From a virus, in the IMG/VR virus record IMGVR_UViG_3300042908_000680, positions 1 through 64,000 of that record: a DNA stretch of 64,000 nucleotides. One strand, written 5' to 3'. The notes beneath the pieces are model-generated. The model saw only the letters and a list, made by a program, of their open reading frames with translations. It did no database searches and was not told the DNA's origin. Each line of letters starts with the position of its first letter. Within the stretch, counting starts at the first letter, position 1. Position numbers and translations under genes: made by a program. This document shows, piece after piece, positions 33,237-42,235 of this stretch.

Positions 33237-33407
33237 ATGAAAAAGAAACAAACAATTGAAACGCAATTGGATTGTCGCGCTACCGCTTCTTTACAGCAAC
33301 AAATAGAATCTGACTTAAATCAGACGGATAAATCACTAGCATCGTTACTCTCCAATAAGGATAAGGATACTGAAGAGGATAACGATGAAACCAAGTCAAG
33401 CGATTGA
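33237..33407 (+). CDS. small acidic protein, first late gene
   Basis: 56 aa from MKKKQTIETQLDCRATASLQ, set by ATAGGAG upstream. Polar and helical with an acidic end (SNKDKDTEEDNDETKSSD). It overlaps the next gene by 23 nt. Unknown; could be a small head or regulatory protein. Confidence 0.65.
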   Translation: MKKKQTIETQLDCRATASLQQQIESDLNQTDKSLASLLSNKDKDTEEDNDETKSSD

Positions 33408-34164
33408 GACTGTAGTAAATCAAGACGGAACTAACGATCTTTTACTATGCGGCATTTCTAATCTATTTAAAGCTTCTTACGACTATTCAGCCGCCGTTTA
33501 TAACAAGCTTATTACTGAAGATAACTCAATATCTAATGTCGTTGGATATGGTGAAGACAATAAATTCTTCTATATTCTAGAAACATACGGCCCCAACAAT
33601 AAAGTTGTTAGATACGAGCATGGTCTTGGCTATGCTTACCAGCAAGACGATAAAGCTTATTTTAAAAGATTTCTTCAAATATATAGTGGTAGCCGAGTAG
33701 AAGAGAAATCAGTTTGTTTTAAACAGACCGACTATTTCCCCTGTGATAAAGACCTAGTAACAGTATTACGTTCAACTCTTCCCGAACATTATTTCATGTG
33801 CTTATATGAAGATAATTGTGTCTTATCTTCTACCGGCCCGTTTGTTGCTAGCTCAATCAAGATTAAAGAAAATTCTTTCTTAGCTCGCGTTAACGATAAC
33901 GATCTTTCTAGCGTATCGTTCGATAGTAAAACATTTAGCGATATTATTGCTGAAGCTTTAAATAAGTATGCTAAACAACTATTGCTTAAAACTTCAAGAC
34001 TTAGCGTTAACAAGCTATCGGTAAAGCAGTTGCAATTAGAGCCTTCTAGTGATACTAGCGTTAAAAAAGGTACTTTTATATACGACGAAACAACGGACAC
34101 CGTTAAGTTCTATAACGGTTCGAAATGGAGAACATTACTGTGGGCAGAAGACGAGTCGGAATGA
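33385..34164 (+). CDS. probable virion structural protein
   Basis: 259 aa. The C-terminal segment KKGTFIYDETTDTVKFYNGS then KWRTL is the GTxxYDxxxxxxKxYxGxxW motif common at the ends of phage neck, tail and fibre proteins. No enzyme motif is seen in the N-terminal 200 residues. Its stop codon overlaps the sigma factor start (ATGA). Confidence 0.65.
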   Translation: MKPSQAIETVVNQDGTNDLLLCGISNLFKASYDYSAAVYNKLITEDNSISNVVGYGEDNKFFYILETYGPNNKVVRYEHGLGYAYQQDDKAYFKRFLQIYSGSRVEEKSVCFKQTDYFPCDKDLVTVLRSTLPEHYFMCLYEDNCVLSSTGPFVASSIKIKENSFLARVNDNDLSSVSFDSKTFSDIIAEALNKYAKQLLLKTSRLSVNKLSVKQLQLEPSSDTSVKKGTFIYDETTDTVKFYNGSKWRTLLWAEDESE

Positions 34165-34649
34165 AGATACCTAAAAATATGACAGAACAACAAGTGATAG
34201 ATCAGATTAACATTGTCGTTAATAGGATATCATCACGATATACTTTTCATGGGTATGAGGTTGAGGATATAAAACAAGAAGCTTTTATTATTTGCATGGA
34301 TGCGCTAGAACGTTATGATCCAAGTCGCCCCTTGGAGAATTTCTTATCAGTACACTTATCTAATAGGCTCAAAAACTTCGTTCGTGATAATTTCTATACT
34401 AAAGATGAAGAAGAAAAGAAGAAGATCCTAAAACCCAGCAGTTTATCTTATGAAGATTATGTTCCTCATGAAGAAAAAGTTGAGGATGACAAAATAGACG
34501 CCCAAGCCCTACAAAAGACTATTGATATGAGATTACCAGCAGAATACCGATCTGATTACCTAAAAATAATTAATGACGTTTACGTTCCAAAGAAGAGAAG
34601 AGAAGAAATCATTGCGATAATCAAGGAGTTGATTGATGAAGAAGGGTAG
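34161..34649 (+). CDS. phage sigma factor, gp55-like (sigma70 region 2)
   Basis: 162 aa from MKIPKNMTEQQVIDQINIVV, coupled by ATGA. HGYEVEDIKQEAFIICMDAL, ERYDPSRPLENFLSVHLSNR and LKNFVRDNF carry the region 2 helices (the D--Q------A---YD---G--F--Y-----R pattern) that bind RNA polymerase and melt the -10 box. No region 4 is present, as in T4 gp55, so it should need no -35 box. That fits the GTGTATAAT late motifs. A longer start at 34125 is possible. Confidence 0.85.
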   Translation: MKIPKNMTEQQVIDQINIVVNRISSRYTFHGYEVEDIKQEAFIICMDALERYDPSRPLENFLSVHLSNRLKNFVRDNFYTKDEEEKKKILKPSSLSYEDYVPHEEKVEDDKIDAQALQKTIDMRLPAEYRSDYLKIINDVYVPKKRREEIIAIIKELIDEEG

Positions 34650-35421
34650 AATTTCTAAAGACGAAGAGCGTACTATTGGTAGGCTAATTAATAGCTTAAC
34701 AGTAGAAGACATTGCCAAGCAACTCGACCGAGACGTTGAATCTGTTGACAACTTCGTTAAACGTAAGTTCAAGGTTGGATTGTCAAACGAAGAAGCCGCC
34801 GCATACTCTCTAGAAGATCGCCCCTACTGGATTGAATTAGAGAACCAGTTTACTCCTTCAGAACTAGAGCTTTTTAAGTATCACTGGTCGCGCATAATCT
34901 CACAGTTCAAGGATGATGTATTTCCAACAGAAGAACTACAGGTAGTAGATGTTATTAAGCTAGAAATACTTATGAACCGCTGCTTAAAGAGTAATAAAGA
35001 TAACCTTAACGAGATGACCACTTTAGAAAAAATGCTAGCAGATGAGCGCGCCGTCGATAAGGATCAGCGTGACCATGACTACGTTTTAAATCTAGAGCGT
35101 CAACTAGCTTCATTACGGGCTTCGCAAGAAGCCCTCAATAGGGACTATCGTGAACTCCAAAGCAAAAAAGCCAGTATGTTACGAGAGATGAAGGGAACCA
35201 GAGAGCAGAGAATCAAGCGACTTGAAGATAGTAAGCAAAGCTTTACATCTTGGGTTGCTCACCTTATGCAAGACCCAGAAACGCTAAAGCGATACGGTAT
35301 CGAAATGGAAAAGATGAGACTTGCTATGCTTAAAGAGAAAGAACGTTTAAGCCAGTTCCATCAATACGAGGACGGGCAGATTGATCAGCCCTTCTTAACG
35401 CCAGATACGGTAATAGACTAA
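34636..35421 (+). CDS. probable small terminase subunit
   Basis: 261 aa, set by AAGGAG 7 nt before the ATG. The N-terminal 50 residues (ERTIGRLINSLTVEDIAKQL, then VDNFVKRKF) form a helix-turn-helix; a long coiled coil (about residues 135-200) and a Lys/Glu C-terminus follow. This order, position upstream of terL and length fit a TerS that recognises DNA and oligomerises. Sequence families are too diverse to confirm. Confidence 0.55.
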   Translation: MKKGRISKDEERTIGRLINSLTVEDIAKQLDRDVESVDNFVKRKFKVGLSNEEAAAYSLEDRPYWIELENQFTPSELELFKYHWSRIISQFKDDVFPTEELQVVDVIKLEILMNRCLKSNKDNLNEMTTLEKMLADERAVDKDQRDHDYVLNLERQLASLRASQEALNRDYRELQSKKASMLREMKGTREQRIKRLEDSKQSFTSWVAHLMQDPETLKRYGIEMEKMRLAMLKEKERLSQFHQYEDGQIDQPFLTPDTVID

Positions 35422-35993
35422 TGAACAGACTAGATATAATCAAAATTCTTATTAAGAAATCGCAAGCTGAAAAATATCTAGAAATAGGTACAAAAGATGG
35501 CTATGTCATAAATAATATACAATGTAAATATAAAGTTGGGATTGATCCTGACCCAAACTCATCGGCTACATTTCATATAACTTCTGATGAGTTTTTTGCT
35601 TACCACAATAAAGATACATTTGATGTTATATTCATAGACGGTTTACACCATTATTATCAAGTTCTTAGAGATATAAAAAACTCACTTAAAGTATTAAATC
35701 CAAATGGATATATAATATGTCACGATATAAATCCAACTGAAGAGTACTTACAGACAGTTCCTAGGAAGCACGAATCTTGGATGGGTGACTGCTGGAAAGC
35801 GTGGGTAATAATCAGATCACAAATGCCAAATTTAACAATGAAAGTTTTAGATGTAGATTGTGGATGTGGAGTTATCAAGTTTGGATCTCAAGAACTTATA
35901 CAGTTAGATGAAGAGCTTAACTGGGACAATTTAGTTAAAAATAGAAAAACTTGGCTCAATCTCGTATCCATGGGGGAGATATACTCTTTATGA
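35421..35993 (+). CDS. class I SAM-dependent methyltransferase
   Basis: 190 aa. AEKYLEIGTKDG is the SAM-binding glycine motif, YKVGIDPDP the acidic loop after strand 2, and FDVIFIDGLHHY then GYIICHDINP the later motifs of Methyltransf_24-like enzymes. It may methylate a sugar or small molecule, given the neighbouring glycan genes. TAATG contact with the TerS-like gene. Confidence 0.8.
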   Translation: MNRLDIIKILIKKSQAEKYLEIGTKDGYVINNIQCKYKVGIDPDPNSSATFHITSDEFFAYHNKDTFDVIFIDGLHHYYQVLRDIKNSLKVLNPNGYIICHDINPTEEYLQTVPRKHESWMGDCWKAWVIIRSQMPNLTMKVLDVDCGCGVIKFGSQELIQLDEELNWDNLVKNRKTWLNLVSMGEIYSL

Positions 35994-36874
35994 AGATAAT
36001 TAAAGCAACATATGGTGGGGTTGACGTATCTGAAAAATTACAAAGCTGTGTCAAAAATAATAAATTATTTGTTCGCGCAGATAATAACTTATTTGGCGAT
36101 ACAAATGCTGGTGTTCTTAAATATCTAGATGTTGAACTTGAATATAATGGCGAAATACATAAATTAAGTACAGAAGAAAATAAAATGTTGATATTTCCAA
36201 AGAATGATATAAAAAAACTTGGAATTTTTTACTCAGATAATTTTGATACAAACATAAGATCATGTATTTTAGCATCACTTCAATCTATAGAAAAAGCAGC
36301 TTTAAATAAAGCAGATATAATAACAAATATGTGGTGGCCAGAGCCAGAGAATCCATTTTTGGAAATAATATCAACATCTCAGTCTAGATCCCATTTAAAT
36401 CAAGTATTGCAGATACTACAATTATTATTTACCGCTCAAACAATTAAAAACTACGAATACGTTAGTTTCTTAGAACACGATGTTTTATATGCAGAGGGAT
36501 ATTTTGATTATAATCATTTTGATGAAGATTATATAATAAACACAAATTATATAGGTATGAGAAAAGAAGGTTTTCAGTCTGTTAGACAAAACGACAAACC
36601 AACTAGTCAGATCACAATGAAATTTGATTTTGCTTTGAATCATTTCTTGAAGATATTACCAAATGCATTAATGCGAAACGCTGGCTCCCTAGAGCCACAT
36701 TGGTCAGATAGCATAAAGTATAGTTTTAAAGTATATAAAGCACTAAATCCAAATATCCATATTAATCATGGAAGACATTTTACATCTCATTTCGATTGTT
36801 TTTATCATGACTATCAACAAAATAATGATTACTGGGGTAATATTACAAAATATAACGATTTATTTTTTAGATAG
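35990..36874 (+). CDS. glycosyltransferase-like protein with DUF3395-like N-terminus
   Basis: 294 aa from MKIIKATYGGVDVSEKLQSC, with GGGGGAG upstream and ATGA coupling. The first 60 residues (KATYGGVDV, NNLFGDTNAGVLKYLDV) resemble the DUF3395-type beta module. The rest has a GT-A look: GIFYSDNFDT and the FLEHDVLY acidic motif, then HINHGRHFTSHFD at the end. The fusion may bind the acceptor with one part and add sugar with the other. Assigned from motifs only. Confidence 0.55.
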   Translation: MKIIKATYGGVDVSEKLQSCVKNNKLFVRADNNLFGDTNAGVLKYLDVELEYNGEIHKLSTEENKMLIFPKNDIKKLGIFYSDNFDTNIRSCILASLQSIEKAALNKADIITNMWWPEPENPFLEIISTSQSRSHLNQVLQILQLLFTAQTIKNYEYVSFLEHDVLYAEGYFDYNHFDEDYIINTNYIGMRKEGFQSVRQNDKPTSQITMKFDFALNHFLKILPNALMRNAGSLEPHWSDSIKYSFKVYKALNPNIHINHGRHFTSHFDCFYHDYQQNNDYWGNITKYNDLFFR

Positions 36875-36882
36875 GAAATAGT

Positions 36883-37536
36883 ATGAAAAAATATAAATAC
36901 AATATTGATGATTATAATTTAGTTGACATCATTAGATGCGCATTTAATATAAATCAATTAGACCAAATACATTCTATTTTAGATACAGATTTGGGTATAC
37001 CGACCGATCCAAGTCAAGATCAAACTACTATTTTTCACAAAATATTTTATCAGCTATACGAACAAGAAAATTCAGAATTTCTAAAAGTATACAATGACTT
37101 TGTTGCATATTTAATCTATAAGCATTTTGAAGATAAGAATATAGTTTATCAGTCTACACCAACATTTAGAGTACAAATTCCTAACAATATAGCTGTTGCA
37201 AAGTGGCATAAAGATAAAGCTTATAACCACTCACCTAAAGAAATCAATATATATCTCCCACTAACTAAAGCATTTGACTCTAATACAGTATGGGCTGAAA
37301 GCGAAGAAGACAAGGGCGATTATTCTCCAATGAATGCTGAGGTTGGAGAGTATTATATATGGGATGGGGCGAATTTAAATCATGGCAACAAAGAAAACAA
37401 AACGGGATTTAGTCGGGTTAGCCTAGACTTTAGACTTATTGATAAAAAGGATTTCGACTATGCTGGAACCAGTGTAACAACTAAGGTTCCCATGAAACTT
37501 GGACATTACTGGAAGGAATATAAGGGAAAAGCATGA
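36883..37536 (+). CDS. Fe(II)/2-oxoglutarate-dependent oxygenase (StrG-like)
   Basis: 217 aa. AVAKWHKDKAYNHSPKEINI gives the iron ligands His109 and Asp111; LNHGNKENKTGFSRVSLDFR gives the distal His167 and the Arg that holds 2-oxoglutarate. The layout matches StrG-type oxygenases that act on sugars or amino sugars. Placed directly before gmd, it probably hydroxylates or oxidises a sugar precursor. Confidence 0.75.
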   Translation: MKKYKYNIDDYNLVDIIRCAFNINQLDQIHSILDTDLGIPTDPSQDQTTIFHKIFYQLYEQENSEFLKVYNDFVAYLIYKHFEDKNIVYQSTPTFRVQIPNNIAVAKWHKDKAYNHSPKEINIYLPLTKAFDSNTVWAESEEDKGDYSPMNAEVGEYYIWDGANLNHGNKENKTGFSRVSLDFRLIDKKDFDYAGTSVTTKVPMKLGHYWKEYKGKA

Positions 37537-38621
37537 AAGCTATAATATTCGGAATAACAGGACAAGATGGTAGCCACCTAGCAGATCTACTTCTAGATAA
37601 GGGGTACGATGTAATCGGGGTTACTCGACGCTCTAGTGTAGATAATACCCAAAGAATAAAGCATATATTGAATCATTCTAGGTTCCATCTAGTCGAGGGG
37701 GACATAACCGATTCTAGTAGTGTTTTGAATATTCTTCGTAATAACGAACATGTAGATGAAGTCTACAACCTCGCCGCTCAGTCTCATGTTGGAACCTCAT
37801 TCACTCAGCCTTCCCTAACTTGGGATATAACGGGCAAAGGGTGCTTAAATATATTGCAGACTATGGTAGATTTAGAGATGTTTGGCAGTAGGTTTTATCA
37901 AGCCTCCTCCAGCGAGATGTTTGGCAGAGCTTACGATACTGACAGGTATGGTACGAAATACCAAGATGAAAATACTAGGTTTTTACCTCAATCCCCTTAC
38001 GCTGTAGCAAAGTGTGCTTCCCATTACGCTGTTGGCTTATATCGTCAGGCTTATGGGATACATGGAAGTTGCGGCATACTATTTAACCACGAAGGCCCAA
38101 GGCGTGGAGATAACTTCGTTACCAAAAAAGTAGTAAATTGGGTAGTTTCTTTCATAGATTGGATACATGACACTAATATTACCAGTACTGAATATATTCA
38201 ATCTTTAGACAATAATATTGTATATAATGATGTGACCTTTCCTAAGTTGATGTTAGGTAATTTGGACGCTTATAGAGATTGGGGATATGCTGGAGATTAC
38301 GTAGAAGCTATGTGGCTAATGTTACAGCAAGATGAACCAGATGATTACGTTATATGTACAGAAAATACCTATTCTATTCGTGACTTATTAGATGCCGCTT
38401 TTGGCTATTTTGGTATTTATGATTGGAGTAATTATGTTGGAATAGATCCTAAATTCTACAGACCGGCAGAGGTAGATTACTTAAGAGGCAGATCAACAAA
38501 GGCTAAAGCTAAACTGGGATGGACACCAAAATATGACTTGAACAGTCTTATTAAGCTTATGATAGAAGAGAAAATTAATGAAAACCTACAGAATAATGCT
38601 CGACATATCAAATGTGTTTAG
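37533..38621 (+). CDS. gmd: GDP-mannose 4,6-dehydratase
   Basis: 362 aa, full length. GITGQDGSH (residues 7-15) binds NADP; NLAAQSHVGTSF, ASSSEMFGRA, SPYAVAKCASHY and LFNHEGPRRGDNFV are the GMD signatures with catalytic Ser126, Glu128, Tyr156 and Lys160 (Ser at the site usually Thr). It makes GDP-4-keto-6-deoxymannose, the branch point to GDP-fucose, rhamnose or perosamine. Coupled by ATGA to the oxygenase. Confidence 0.95.
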   Translation: MKAIIFGITGQDGSHLADLLLDKGYDVIGVTRRSSVDNTQRIKHILNHSRFHLVEGDITDSSSVLNILRNNEHVDEVYNLAAQSHVGTSFTQPSLTWDITGKGCLNILQTMVDLEMFGSRFYQASSSEMFGRAYDTDRYGTKYQDENTRFLPQSPYAVAKCASHYAVGLYRQAYGIHGSCGILFNHEGPRRGDNFVTKKVVNWVVSFIDWIHDTNITSTEYIQSLDNNIVYNDVTFPKLMLGNLDAYRDWGYAGDYVEAMWLMLQQDEPDDYVICTENTYSIRDLLDAAFGYFGIYDWSNYVGIDPKFYRPAEVDYLRGRSTKAKAKLGWTPKYDLNSLIKLMIEEKINENLQNNARHIKCV

Positions 38622-38826
38622 CAGAATAAGACATTTATTTCTTAAATCATATAATAGCCCATTTCCTACTATATTCGTAAACGCAGATGACCCAGATGAT
38701 GCATGTTTTGTAGTGTTAAACGATCTTATTAAAATTATTATGAAGCAAAATCCATCAATAGACATGAGAATAGCCTGCATAGAAATTAGAAGAAAATCCA
38801 GAATAGATAAAATATACGAATTATGA
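38578..38826 (+). CDS. hypothetical protein
   Basis: 82 aa overlapping the end of gmd by 44 nt. It contains YNSPFPTIFVNADDPDDACF and a helical, basic C-terminus. Joined to the HNH gene by ATGA. Unknown. Confidence 0.6.
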   Translation: MKTYRIMLDISNVFSRIRHLFLKSYNSPFPTIFVNADDPDDACFVVLNDLIKIIMKQNPSIDMRIACIEIRRKSRIDKIYEL

Positions 38827-39083
38827 AAAGAAATTACGATGACCCCGCATACGAGAGCTTTAGGAAAGCCGTGTTAAATCGGGACAAAAGAAAGTGTATG
38901 ATGCCGGGATGTGGGAAAAAGCTATCCTTACAAGTACACCATATTAAAAAGTGGTCTAGAGCCAGCGCATTAAGATATGACGTTTCAAATGGTATAACAT
39001 TATGTAGGAAGTGCCATGACTCAATAAAGGGTTATGAACACCAATACGAATCATTATTTAGGATTATAGTCGATGACGTATAA
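38823..39083 (+). CDS. HNH endonuclease next to terminase
   Basis: 86 aa. CMMPGCGKKLSLQVHHIKKW followed by NGITLCRKCHDSI is a complete HNH with two zinc CxxC-type pairs. HNH genes beside terL often aid DNA packaging cleavage, as in HK97-type phages; this is known for relatives and inferred here. Confidence 0.9.
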   Translation: MKRNYDDPAYESFRKAVLNRDKRKCMMPGCGKKLSLQVHHIKKWSRASALRYDVSNGITLCRKCHDSIKGYEHQYESLFRIIVDDV

Positions 39084-39573
39084 AGTTGCTCCACCATTCA
39101 CTGTTATAAAAGACACCAGAGAGCAGGACGGCTATTTTTTTAGCGAGTTCAATACTTGCGCTGGAATGATAGATCAAAAGCTGGATACTGGTGATTATTC
39201 CATACTTGGAATGGAAGACAAAATATGTATAGAAAGAAAGGGTTGCGTTGAGGAACTAGCAGTTAATCTAGGACAAAAGAAACATGCATTCTTAGCTGAA
39301 GTAGAGCGAATGACACCATTCCCTCATAAATTTATTGTCTTAGAATTTTCTTTAGAAGACCTCATCAAGTTCCCTGACGAAACAAGAATACCAGTTAAGA
39401 ACAAGGGAGCTTTGAAGATTACTGGTAAATATATGTTAAAATGTTTGTTTGAATTTCAGCTATATAACAACGTTCAAATATTATTTTGTGGTAATAAATA
39501 TAATGCTTTTCTTGCAGTCAGTAGTATACTAAAAAGAGTAAATGAAATGTACACAATAGGGAGGAAGAAATGA
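39073..39573 (+). CDS. ERCC4-type nuclease
   Basis: 166 aa. VIKDTREQDGYFF, DTGDYSILGMEDKICIERKG and KHAFLAEVERM carry the ERCC4 metal-binding pattern (Asp, Glu-Arg-Lys). These nucleases cut branched or flap DNA and serve in recombination or packaging. Overlaps the HNH gene by 11 nt. Confidence 0.9.
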   Translation: MTYKVAPPFTVIKDTREQDGYFFSEFNTCAGMIDQKLDTGDYSILGMEDKICIERKGCVEELAVNLGQKKHAFLAEVERMTPFPHKFIVLEFSLEDLIKFPDETRIPVKNKGALKITGKYMLKCLFEFQLYNNVQILFCGNKYNAFLAVSSILKRVNEMYTIGRKK

Positions 39574-40211
39574 TGGAACCAGAACTATTGAAAGATTTTC
39601 ATGACTATGGAGCTAATATTGCCACAAGGGAAATATTTCTTCACAATCATTACCATTCTGAAGATAATCAAAATCCCGGCGTTGAATATAGGATGTCTAA
39701 TACCTTCATTAAGAACTTAAGGGCATTAGATATGAGAAGCAATGCAAATATAACTATTCATTGCCATAGCATTGGTGGCGAATGGGCTGATGGTATGGCG
39801 ATATATGATGCTATACAGATGTGTAGATCATATGTTACTATTATCATATATGGTCAAGCTGAATCTATGAGTAGTATTTTTATGCAAGCCGCAGATTACA
39901 GATATATGACTCCCAATTCTCATTTTATGTCTCATTATGGCTCTGTTGATATTAATACTGATTATTTAAGTGCTATAAGCGAGTCTGACTATCATAGAAC
40001 TACTGCTGATACTATGTTTAATGTATATGCTGGTAGATGCGTAGAGGGCAAATTCTTCTATGAAAAGTTTGGTAAGAAGCCAAGCGTCAAGCAGGTTCGT
40101 CAGTACTTAATAAGAAAGCTAAAGTCTGGAGATTGGTATTTAAACGCAGAACAAGCTGTTTATTATGGTTTTGCTGATTCTATATTACGGAACTGGCATT
40201 TCACAGAATGA
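39570..40211 (+). CDS. ClpP-like serine protease
   Basis: 213 aa. YGQAESMSSIFMQAA holds the catalytic Ser99 in the ClpP GxAxSM context, and HFMSHYGSV the catalytic His122 (IMxHxP-like). NAEQAVYYGFADSI corresponds to the conserved end. Phage ClpP-like proteases often mature the head, but here the gene is just before terL and far from the capsid genes, which have their own candidate protease. GGAGG precedes the start. Confidence 0.85.
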   Translation: MMEPELLKDFHDYGANIATREIFLHNHYHSEDNQNPGVEYRMSNTFIKNLRALDMRSNANITIHCHSIGGEWADGMAIYDAIQMCRSYVTIIIYGQAESMSSIFMQAADYRYMTPNSHFMSHYGSVDINTDYLSAISESDYHRTTADTMFNVYAGRCVEGKFFYEKFGKKPSVKQVRQYLIRKLKSGDWYLNAEQAVYYGFADSILRNWHFTE

Positions 40212-42196
40212 AAAAAGATAATCTTAAAACAATAGATGAGGCATGGTTAGGATTAGATGTCATAGAAGCTGACATTTTTAATCCTATGTCTATTATTAAC
40301 CCATCAGATGATGACTTTCATCTTAAGTTGTCTTGGTTAATGAGTAGACCCGAATATCTACCATTTTTATGTCATCAAGTACTTAATATACAGCTTTTAC
40401 CATCTCAGTCATTAATTATGCATGAGTTGTGGAATAGAAAGTTCCCCATGTTAATTGGTAGTCGAGGTCTTGGTAAGTCGTTCCAGTTAGCCCTTTATTC
40501 TATATTAAGAGCTATGTTAATGCCCAAACGAAAGATTGTTATTGTTGGTGCTGCATTTAGACAGTCCAAGGTTTTATTTGAATACATGGAAACTATCTGG
40601 CGTAATGCCCCAATGTTAAGAGATATGTGTGATGGCAATAGCGGCCCCACTAGAGATGTTGACAGATGTACTATGAGGATTAATGAGAGTGTTATAACCT
40701 GTTTGCCACTAGGTGACGGTCAAAAGATTAGAGGTCAACGCGCTAACGATATCGTTGCAGACGAATTTGCTTCTATTCCTAGAGATATATTCGAAAATGT
40801 AGTCGCGGGCTTTGCTGCTGTTAGTGCTGATCCTGTGCAAAATGTTAAGAGAATATCCGCAAGAAAGAAGGCGGCAGAGCTTGGAATAGAAATAGAAACT
40901 GAAGAAGAGAATACAGAGATAAAAGATAATCAAATTATTCTTTCTGGTACTGCTTATTATGATTTTAATCATTTTGCTACCTACTGGAAAAAGTGGAAAG
41001 CTATTATAAAAAGTCGTGGAAATAGAGCCAAGTTAACCGAAGTATTTAGTGGAGAACAACCCCCAGATACATTTGATTGGCGACAATATTCTATAATAAG
41101 AATACCATATGAACTATTACCAGTTGGCTTTATGGATGCTGATCAAGTGGCAAGATCAAAAGCCACAGTACATGCTGGTATTTATCAGATGGAATATGGG
41201 GCTTGTTTTACTAGGGATAGTCAGGGCTTCTTTAAAAGATCATTAATAGAGTCTTGCGTTGTTGGTAGTAATGAGAATCCCGTTATGGACTCTAAGGGCG
41301 ACATTATAAAATTTGAGGCATGTCTTATTGGTGAGACAAATAAAAGATATGTTTTTGGTGTTGACCCCGCATCTGAAGTAGATAATTTTAGTATTGTAGT
41401 CTTAGAGATTGGCGGAGATTATCGTAAGATAGTTCATTGCTGGACAACAACAAGACAAGAGCATAAAGAGAAAGTAAAGAAGGGATATGCTAAAGAATCA
41501 GATTTCTATGCATATTGTGCGAGAAAAATTAGGGACTTAATGAGACTCTTCCCATGCGTTCATATTTCTATGGATGCTCAAGGTGGTGGTGTTGCAATTA
41601 TGGAATCGTTACACGACAAAGATAAAATTAAAGATGATGAAATGCCAATTTGGCCTACTATTGATGATGATAAGCCCAAAGATACAGACGGAGAAAGAGG
41701 GTTACACATATTAGAAATGTGTCAATTTGCCAGATATGATTGGCTAGCAGAAGCTAATCACGGAATGAGAAAAGATTTTGAAGATAAAGTTTTGTTATTT
41801 CCATTTTTTGATTCTATAACACTTGGATTATCAAGCTCTGAAGATGGTTTAAAAAGCAGAATGTTTGACACTTTAGAAGAGTGCGTCATGGATATAGAAG
41901 AACTTAAGGATGAATTATCTATGATCCAGATGACCCAAACATCTAATGGTAGAGACAGATGGGACACTCCAGAGGTTATAGTTGGAACTGGTAGAAAAAG
42001 TAAAATGAGAAAAGATAGATATTCTGCACTCTTAATGGCTAATATGGCTGGCAGAATAATACACAGGACTCCAACCCCAGAAACCTATCAGTTTTATGGC
42101 GGTTTTGCTACTGGTGGTCATGTTCCAGCAAAAGAAGACGAAAAGCTATATATTGGCCCCAGTTGGTTCTCTGATAACATGAAAGATGTGTATTAA
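40208..42196 (+). CDS. terL: terminase large subunit
   Basis: 662 aa. Walker A is GSRGLGKS (residues 84-91), Walker B with catalytic Glu is DIVADEF (181-187). The C-terminal RNase H-like nuclease has FGVDPASE (Asp386), VHISMDAQG (Asp456) and the KDRYSALL segment near residue 630. It cuts concatemers and pumps DNA into the prohead through the portal. ATGA overlap with the ClpP-like gene. Confidence 0.97.
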   Translation: MKKDNLKTIDEAWLGLDVIEADIFNPMSIINPSDDDFHLKLSWLMSRPEYLPFLCHQVLNIQLLPSQSLIMHELWNRKFPMLIGSRGLGKSFQLALYSILRAMLMPKRKIVIVGAAFRQSKVLFEYMETIWRNAPMLRDMCDGNSGPTRDVDRCTMRINESVITCLPLGDGQKIRGQRANDIVADEFASIPRDIFENVVAGFAAVSADPVQNVKRISARKKAAELGIEIETEEENTEIKDNQIILSGTAYYDFNHFATYWKKWKAIIKSRGNRAKLTEVFSGEQPPDTFDWRQYSIIRIPYELLPVGFMDADQVARSKATVHAGIYQMEYGACFTRDSQGFFKRSLIESCVVGSNENPVMDSKGDIIKFEACLIGETNKRYVFGVDPASEVDNFSIVVLEIGGDYRKIVHCWTTTRQEHKEKVKKGYAKESDFYAYCARKIRDLMRLFPCVHISMDAQGGGVAIMESLHDKDKIKDDEMPIWPTIDDDKPKDTDGERGLHILEMCQFARYDWLAEANHGMRKDFEDKVLLFPFFDSITLGLSSSEDGLKSRMFDTLEECVMDIEELKDELSMIQMTQTSNGRDRWDTPEVIVGTGRKSKMRKDRYSALLMANMAGRIIHRTPTPETYQFYGGFATGGHVPAKEDEKLYIGPSWFSDNMKDVY

Positions 42197-42235
42197 AAAG
42201 TAGCATTCCGATTACATTCCAATTAAGGAAAAATT

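Noticed and set aside
42188-42196. Late promoter GTGTATTAA before the portal gene
   Set aside because: The word encodes the last codons of terL (VY-stop) and matches the motif only partly; kept only as a remark.
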